Of a DNA stretch of 54,239 bases, positions 50,105-54,239 are shown piece after piece; position 1 is the first letter of the stretch, and every line of letters begins with the position of its first letter. The notes below the pieces were generated by a model. The model saw only the letters and a program-made list of their open reading frames with translations. It did no database searches and was not told the origin of the DNA. The DNA lies in NCBI GenBank assembly GCA_934317005.1, contig CAKREB010000021.1, positions 1-54,239 on the forward strand. The letters are read 5' to 3'. The stretch comes from an uncultured Lachnospiraceae bacterium (lineage in GTDB: Bacteria > Bacillota > Clostridia > Lachnospirales > Lachnospiraceae). The translations under genes were made by a program, and so were the position numbers.

Positions 50105-51112
50105 ATGTATCAGGTTGCAAAAATCTTTCGCAAGGATAATATGGATGTATATGTGACTGGAAGCCATGCAAAGTTATTGTCTAAGGATATTGTAACAGAG
50201 TTTGCCGGTCGTGGAGATGAAGTTCATTTGTATCCTCTGAGTTTTGCTGAGTTCATGAATGTTTATAAAGGTGATAAGTATACGGGATTGTCTGAATATA
50301 TGTTATATGGCGGTATACCTCTTGTTGTTCTACGTAATGATGCAAATGATAAGACAGAGACATTGCAGAATTTGTTCAATGAGATTTATATTCAAGATAT
50401 TACGAAACGAAATCGAGTTAAGAACATTGGAGAATTGGAAGATTTGTTGAATATTCTCTCATCTGCAATTGTCTCACTAACGAATCCGGAAAAGTTAAAA
50501 AATACATTTAAGACTGTAAAAAAGTCGAAAATCACCTCGAACACTATAAAAAAATATCTAGATTATTTTGAAGATTCTTTCTTGATTGAATCTGCACAGA
50601 GATTTGATATCAAAGGTAAGGCATACATTGAAACTCCAAAGAAATACTATTTTTCAGACCTTGGACTGCGTAATGCCCGAATTAATTTCCGCCAGTTTGA
50701 GCAGACTCATTCCATGGAAAATGTGATTTACAATGAACTTCGTATGCGTGGATATAGCGTAGATGTAGGTGTTGTTCCTATTACCAAAAAGGATAAGGAT
50801 GGAAAAGTGGTATGTAAGCAATTGGAAGTTGATTTTGTATGTAATCTTGGTTCTCTAAGATATTATATTCAGTCGGCATATTCACTGCCTGATGAAGAAA
50901 TGGGGCGCAATAGTTTGGGAAATATAAAAGACTATAATTATTCAATTGATAAAGTGGTCAATAATGGTAAATTAGAAGAACTTGAAAACAATTTAAGGAA
51001 TCACAATTATTTTGGAGCATGTGCTGAATGTACAGATTGGATATATCATCAGCAGTATTTGAAAGAAAAGTATGTAACTGTATATCTATTAGTAAGGGAG
51101 GATAAAGGATGA
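50105..51112 (+). CDS. truncated and chimeric DUF4143-type ATPase gene
   Basis: The 335-residue product begins inside the family: VYVTGSHAKLLSKDIV and FAGRGDEVHLYPLSFAEF follow Walker B in complete proteins, so about 100 N-terminal residues with Walker A and B are missing. Residues 60-262 are a normal DUF4143 region up to YYIQSAYSLPDEE. After about residue 265 the sequence leaves the family and continues into an unrelated 70-residue tail ending KYVTVYLLVREDKG, whose stop overlaps the next gene by 4 nt. It probably arose by fusion of two deleted genes. It has a good ribosome site (GGAG), so a protein may be made, but not an active ATPase. Confidence 0.65.
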   Translation: MYQVAKIFRKDNMDVYVTGSHAKLLSKDIVTEFAGRGDEVHLYPLSFAEFMNVYKGDKYTGLSEYMLYGGIPLVVLRNDANDKTETLQNLFNEIYIQDITKRNRVKNIGELEDLLNILSSAIVSLTNPEKLKNTFKTVKKSKITSNTIKKYLDYFEDSFLIESAQRFDIKGKAYIETPKKYYFSDLGLRNARINFRQFEQTHSMENVIYNELRMRGYSVDVGVVPITKKDKDGKVVCKQLEVDFVCNLGSLRYYIQSAYSLPDEEMGRNSLGNIKDYNYSIDKVVNNGKLEELENNLRNHNYFGACAECTDWIYHQQYLKEKYVTVYLLVREDKG

Positions 51113-51666
51113 ATTACACTTACTTGCTATTACATCCCAGTTCAAGCAGGTTTGTAGAAAAAATACTTGAAGAAATATTATATAACGGATTTCAAATATT
51201 TGGGATATATAGAGTTGATGAATGGTATAAAGTCACAGAGGAAATTTATAAAAATTCTTATATTAAAAGCAGGACTGTTAGACAACATGTTATTGCACAA
51301 GCTTTTATAAATTTGACGTTATTTGGATCATGCGGAATGCTAATAGTATTGAGTAAAAAAAATAAATTGGATTTAGAATTAGTAAAGGATACTCTAGCGC
51401 TCAAGGTGAAAATAAGAAATTTTTTATACGAAAGAACAAATGATATAATGAAAATATATATAGATATAAGCAAGATTGAAAATATTGAAAAAAAAGAAAA
51501 TGAAAACAATTATGAAAAAATATTTTTGAGTTTTATTCATTGTCCTGATACGATCGAACAATATAAACAAGATTTTCTTTTTTTTAAGGATTCAATAATG
51601 AAGAAAGGCAAACTAGATGAAAAAGATATAAAAACAATGAAAGCTTATCAAACATTTTTGATATAA
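51109..51666 (+). CDS. nucleoside-diphosphate-kinase-like protein
   Basis: The 185-residue protein is remotely like NDK. YLLLHPSSSRFVEKILEEI plus NGFQIFGIYRV mirrors the NDK start (IKPD...GFKI). FGSCGMLIVLSKK mirrors the central strand, and FIHCPDTIEQYKQDFLFF aligns with the NDK active-site HGSDSxExAxxEIxxFF, keeping the histidine. The phosphate-binding lysine of KPD is His here. About 30 extra residues follow. It overlaps the preceding frame by ATGA, so it was translated with whatever that tail belongs to. Strongly AT-rich, like foreign DNA. Function unknown. Confidence 0.5.
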   Translation: MNYTYLLLHPSSSRFVEKILEEILYNGFQIFGIYRVDEWYKVTEEIYKNSYIKSRTVRQHVIAQAFINLTLFGSCGMLIVLSKKNKLDLELVKDTLALKVKIRNFLYERTNDIMKIYIDISKIENIEKKENENNYEKIFLSFIHCPDTIEQYKQDFLFFKDSIMKKGKLDEKDIKTMKAYQTFLI

Positions 51667-51742
51667 TTGGATGCTAAGAATGATATGTTGATTTTTTGTT
51701 TTTGGCAGTTTGTTGCGTGATGTCGATGTGTGTTTTTTTGAT

Positions 51743-51905
51743 ATGGAGTACACCCCATTTGGAAAGAATATTCCAGAGGAAAGACTTTATGCATCGCTTG
51801 CGGTCAAAAATGCGTTAAGAAGGCTGAGATATACAGTAGACAGAAAACTTTTCGCCGTAGTCACGGCTAAACTTGGCTGTGGGAAATCGACGCTGATCCG
51901 TCGTC
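51743..51905 (+). pseudogene. fragment of a transposon-associated AAA ATPase
   Basis: MEYTPFGKNIPEERLYASL, then FAVVTAKLGCGKSTLIRRQ, matches the N-terminus of the small ATPases (ExeA/TniB-like) encoded by some IS elements, with the Walker A GCGKST. The similarity ends after about 55 residues, and the frame then runs into unrelated sequence and a stop. Confidence 0.6.
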
Positions 51906-52855
51906 AGACAGGATATTTTCGCAAGTGGGGTAGAGAAAAAGATTCACCGAATCTCAATCGGAATTTTGAGAATGATCAACTAACTGGGTATGCGAGAAGT
52001 CGATGATGTATGCTTACCAGCAACAGAAGTGGCTGATAGACGACGAGCAGATGATAAGGTATGTGGCAGAGTATGTGATGCTGACAGAAATGGGCTGAAA
52101 AACACCATGGAAAGCAGTCGAAAAACATGACAGGAAATAGAGTGAGTTTGTGACAGTGAGTGAAGGTAAGATTGGGACAGCTCATTGAGAAATATGGAAA
52201 ATGGCTTATCAGAAGCAGAAAACAGGGAAACGCCGCAGGAAGGGGAATATCGCCTGTGCTGGCATTTGATGCCATTCATTTTGTAACGTATATCTGCACA
52301 ATGTGTTAGAACAATGGTATGACATCAATCTGTGTGCGAATCGCTTGCAAAGAAGAAAGTATACTATGCGATTGCACAGAAGATTTCCTGTAGTACGAAA
52401 ATAAATCGAAAGTTTATGTGGGAAATTAGGGAACGACTGGGAGATTTAAAATGGCATTAGTGAAAGATATTGCCAGAAGGGTCAAAGGAAGGTTTTGACT
52501 TTCTGGGATTGATAATTTATAATACAAAAACTAGAGAAAAATTGAATAGGTGTCCCCAAAATAGCGAGAAGAATCTCAAGGTGAGTATTTCGGCTATTAA
52601 GTTCCGACTGTCCGGTAATAGGAAACCAATAAAAAATACTTGATTGGTTTGTGAGCTCATATCAGTTTTACCTTATTAGCAAAGCCTGCTTCGTACTGCA
52701 AAGCGGTGCTGGACTTGAATGTTTCGTTGAAATTGATTAATTGTACCTAAGCCAATCATGACGGTTTTTGTGCTCCGAAACACCGTTTTCCATCCTTCCG
52801 GAATTAGAGCTTCTTAGTTCAAAAATATTCATCAAGGTGAAGAAGGAGGAATTTT
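51906..52855 (+). other. decayed intergenic region without intact genes
   Basis: Several short frames have protein-like composition (52003-52098, beginning MMYAYQQQKWLIDDEQM; 52169-52280, with SEAENRETPQEGEY), but none is complete; they look like remnants of mobile-element genes. 52600-52800 holds a structured stretch with ACCTAAGCCAA (52745-52755) and a hairpin ACGGT / ACCGT (about 52761-52790). The HAD gene's ribosome site follows. Confidence 0.5.
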
Positions 52856-53554
52856 ATGATGATAAAAGGAGTTATTTTTGATATGTTTGAAACATTGGTA
52901 ACGCATTATAAATGTCCGTTGTATTTTGGCAGTGAAATAGCCGATGATTTAGGTATAAATACGAGGGACTTCTTGAAAATATGGGACGAATATGAAGAAG
53001 AACGAACGATTGGCAAAGTAGATCTTGAATTTGTTTTGTCAGATATTTTAACACGGTACAATAAATATTCATTGGATGCCATTCGCTTTGTTGTTAAAAA
53101 AAGAGTCAAGATCAAACAACAATGCTTTGAAAATATATCTGAAGAAATAGTTGCAATGCTTGACATTTTGAAAAAAAAGAAAATAAAAATTGGCCTAATC
53201 AGCAATTGCTTTTCTGAGGAAGTAGAAGTAATAAAAGATAGTATTTTATATAATTATTTTGATGTGTGTTGCTTGTCTTATGAAATGGGGATAAAAAAAC
53301 CTGACCAAAGAATATTTCGAGAATGTGTAAAGATGTTAGATGTAAAAGAAAACGAATGCATTTATATTGGCGATGGTGGCAGTAATGAACTAGACGCGGC
53401 AAAAAGCGTAGGAATTAGGGCGGTACAAGCAACATGGTTTATTAGCGAACAATCCAAGCAATATAAAATAAAACCTGATGTTGAACATTTAAATCGCCCA
53501 ATTAATATAGAAAAACTGATAAGTGCGCTGGATGTCAAAAACAGACAAAACTGA
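52856..53554 (+). CDS. HAD-IA family hydrolase
   Basis: The 232-residue protein has motif I IFDMFETLV (Asp residues with Met and Phe as in HAD-IA phosphatases), motif II LISNCF, and motif III Lys in KKPDQRIF with IYIGDGGSNELDAAKSVG (motif IV). The cap is the helical C1 type (about 15-90). AAGGAGGAA precedes the ATG. Substrate unknown. AT-rich, inside the decayed region, between two related structured repeats. Confidence 0.88.
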   Translation: MMIKGVIFDMFETLVTHYKCPLYFGSEIADDLGINTRDFLKIWDEYEEERTIGKVDLEFVLSDILTRYNKYSLDAIRFVVKKRVKIKQQCFENISEEIVAMLDILKKKKIKIGLISNCFSEEVEVIKDSILYNYFDVCCLSYEMGIKKPDQRIFRECVKMLDVKENECIYIGDGGSNELDAAKSVGIRAVQATWFISEQSKQYKIKPDVEHLNRPINIEKLISALDVKNRQN

Positions 53555-53679
53555 GAGTATGTGCCGGATGATAGCTGCTAGGATTGAACTGTATTGAATT
53601 GCGGATGAAACTAAAAAAGGATACGGTGTGTCGTTTTCGTAAATATTATGGTAGTGGCAAACAGAATATGAAAAATTGC

Positions 53680-53810
53680 CCCCCTTTCCATTGGGTTGAC
53701 CGATTGCGTTTTGCTTACGTAAGCCCCGTCAAGGCTGGATTTAACCGGTTTTCAGTTCGACCTTGACTGGACTTTCCAAAGCAAAATTTTGGTCACCTAA
53801 GCCAAAGAAA
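53680..53810 (+). repeat. structured element with nested inverted repeats
   Basis: Outer arms GTTTTGCTT / AAAGCAAAAT enclose inner arms GTCAAGG / CCTTGAC, ending with ACCTAAGCCAA (53795-53805), a word also present upstream of the HAD gene (52745-52755). The GC content is higher than that of the flanking genes. It could be a mobile-cassette boundary or a structured non-coding RNA. 53555-53679 shows no gene. Confidence 0.4.
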
Positions 53811-53824
53811 GGGAATATAAAACA

Positions 53825-54239
53825 ATGCTGAACTACGAAAAATATATCAGATTATTAGAAGTATTTCATTTTGAAGAAGCCCTTGTTCCGGTGAATTTGT
53901 ATTATATTAGCAAGCAAGACGATAATAATACAGTTAGGGTTAGATGCAAGTCGGGCAGAATTTTTTTACAAGTTAAAATAGATTGTTCTATAGAAAAAGG
54001 AATTCATATAAATAGAGAGTATGAAAAAGAAATAGAGATTATTCCATATATTATCACTAAAGAAGAGTTGAATAATCTTTGTGGTGTTGATTTTTTTGAA
54101 GACAGATACCTTCTTGATATACTTGTTACTGAGAGGAGAAAACACATGAATAAAGAAATGAACGTAAATGGGAAAAGCTATACAATAATTAAATTGCTAG
54201 GAAAGGGTAAAGGTGGATATTCTTATTTGGCAGAGTCTG
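53825..54239 (+). CDS. kinase-like protein with N-terminal extension (partial)
   Basis: The frame runs off the window after 138 codons. Residues 1-107 (starting MLNYEKYIRLLEVF) match no family I know. From residue 108 the sequence becomes MNKEMNVNGKSYTIIKLLG, with KGKGGYSYL, a glycine-rich loop of a protein-kinase-like or phosphotransferase fold. The internal ATG at 54146 has AGGAG at perfect spacing and is in frame with no stop before it, so a short kinase may be translated separately, or the annotated start elsewhere may be 54146. The C-terminus is outside the window. Confidence 0.6.
   Translation, partial: MLNYEKYIRLLEVFHFEEALVPVNLYYISKQDDNNTVRVRCKSGRIFLQVKIDCSIEKGIHINREYEKEIEIIPYIITKEELNNLCGVDFFEDRYLLDILVTERRKHMNKEMNVNGKSYTIIKLLGKGKGGYSYLAES

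Overview
The window looks like chromosomal DNA of a low-to-mid GC, anaerobic gut Firmicute, most likely a member of the Lachnospiraceae. The signs are the clostridial tRNA block, a reverse-type rubrerythrin with a PerR-like regulator, several large chemoreceptors, an L10-leader/rplJL operon, strong purine-rich Shine-Dalgarno sites and a fluoride riboswitch. The genus assignment is inference. All coordinates, promoters and RNA foldings were read by eye; no database search or folding program was run.

Layout. 1-0.55 kb: five tRNA genes. 0.6-5.5 kb: a VanZ-like protein, a LytTR regulator with a LiaF-like membrane protein, a 40-bp tandem repeat tract, glutamate dehydrogenase and an Lrp/AsnC regulator. 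5.5-12.6 kb: an acyltransferase behind a possible attenuator, a CmpB-like membrane protein, a MacB-type ABC transporter (two permeases and an ATPase) with 21-bp repeats at its promoter, and a lipoprotein. 12.7-19.3 kb: an SsuABC-type transporter, an alkyl sulfatase and a LacI regulator, which together look like one alkyl sulfate/sulfonate scavenging unit. 19.2-24.1 kb: a fluoride riboswitch with a cation:proton antiporter, a DUF2798 protein, YqeY, a YefM/YoeB toxin-antitoxin pair and a methyltransferase. 24.2-40.6 kb: four chemoreceptors interleaved with rubrerythrin/PerR, Crp/Fnr, a CLC-type anion transporter, a MATE pump, a nuclease, rplJ-rplL and a HAD phosphatase. 40.7-46.8 kb: a segment bounded by two identical, oppositely oriented tRNA-Lys genes, carrying an SDR, small proteins and a two-component system. 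47-49.4 kb: two aminotransferases, including hisC. 49.4-54.2 kb: a decayed accessory region with gene fragments, a chimeric ATPase gene, an NDK-like protein, a HAD hydrolase and the start of a kinase-like gene.

Main find. A recurring 5' leader element lies directly upstream of several unrelated genes: the LiaF-like protein (two tandem copies), the Lrp regulator, the alkyl sulfatase and YqeY. It can fold as an H-type pseudoknot whose 3' strand ends 15-16 nt before the start codon. The two strands of the pseudoknot helix change together between copies, and in the alkyl sulfatase copy so do the two strands of stem 1. This supports a conserved RNA structure next to the ribosome binding site, not just a repeated DNA word. 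I do not recognise it as a named riboswitch class.

Other points: a CPA antiporter under fluoride riboswitch control together with a CLC protein that has CLC-F-like motifs; a chemoreceptor with a long acidic-then-basic cytoplasmic N-terminus; and gene fusions left by deletions near the right end.
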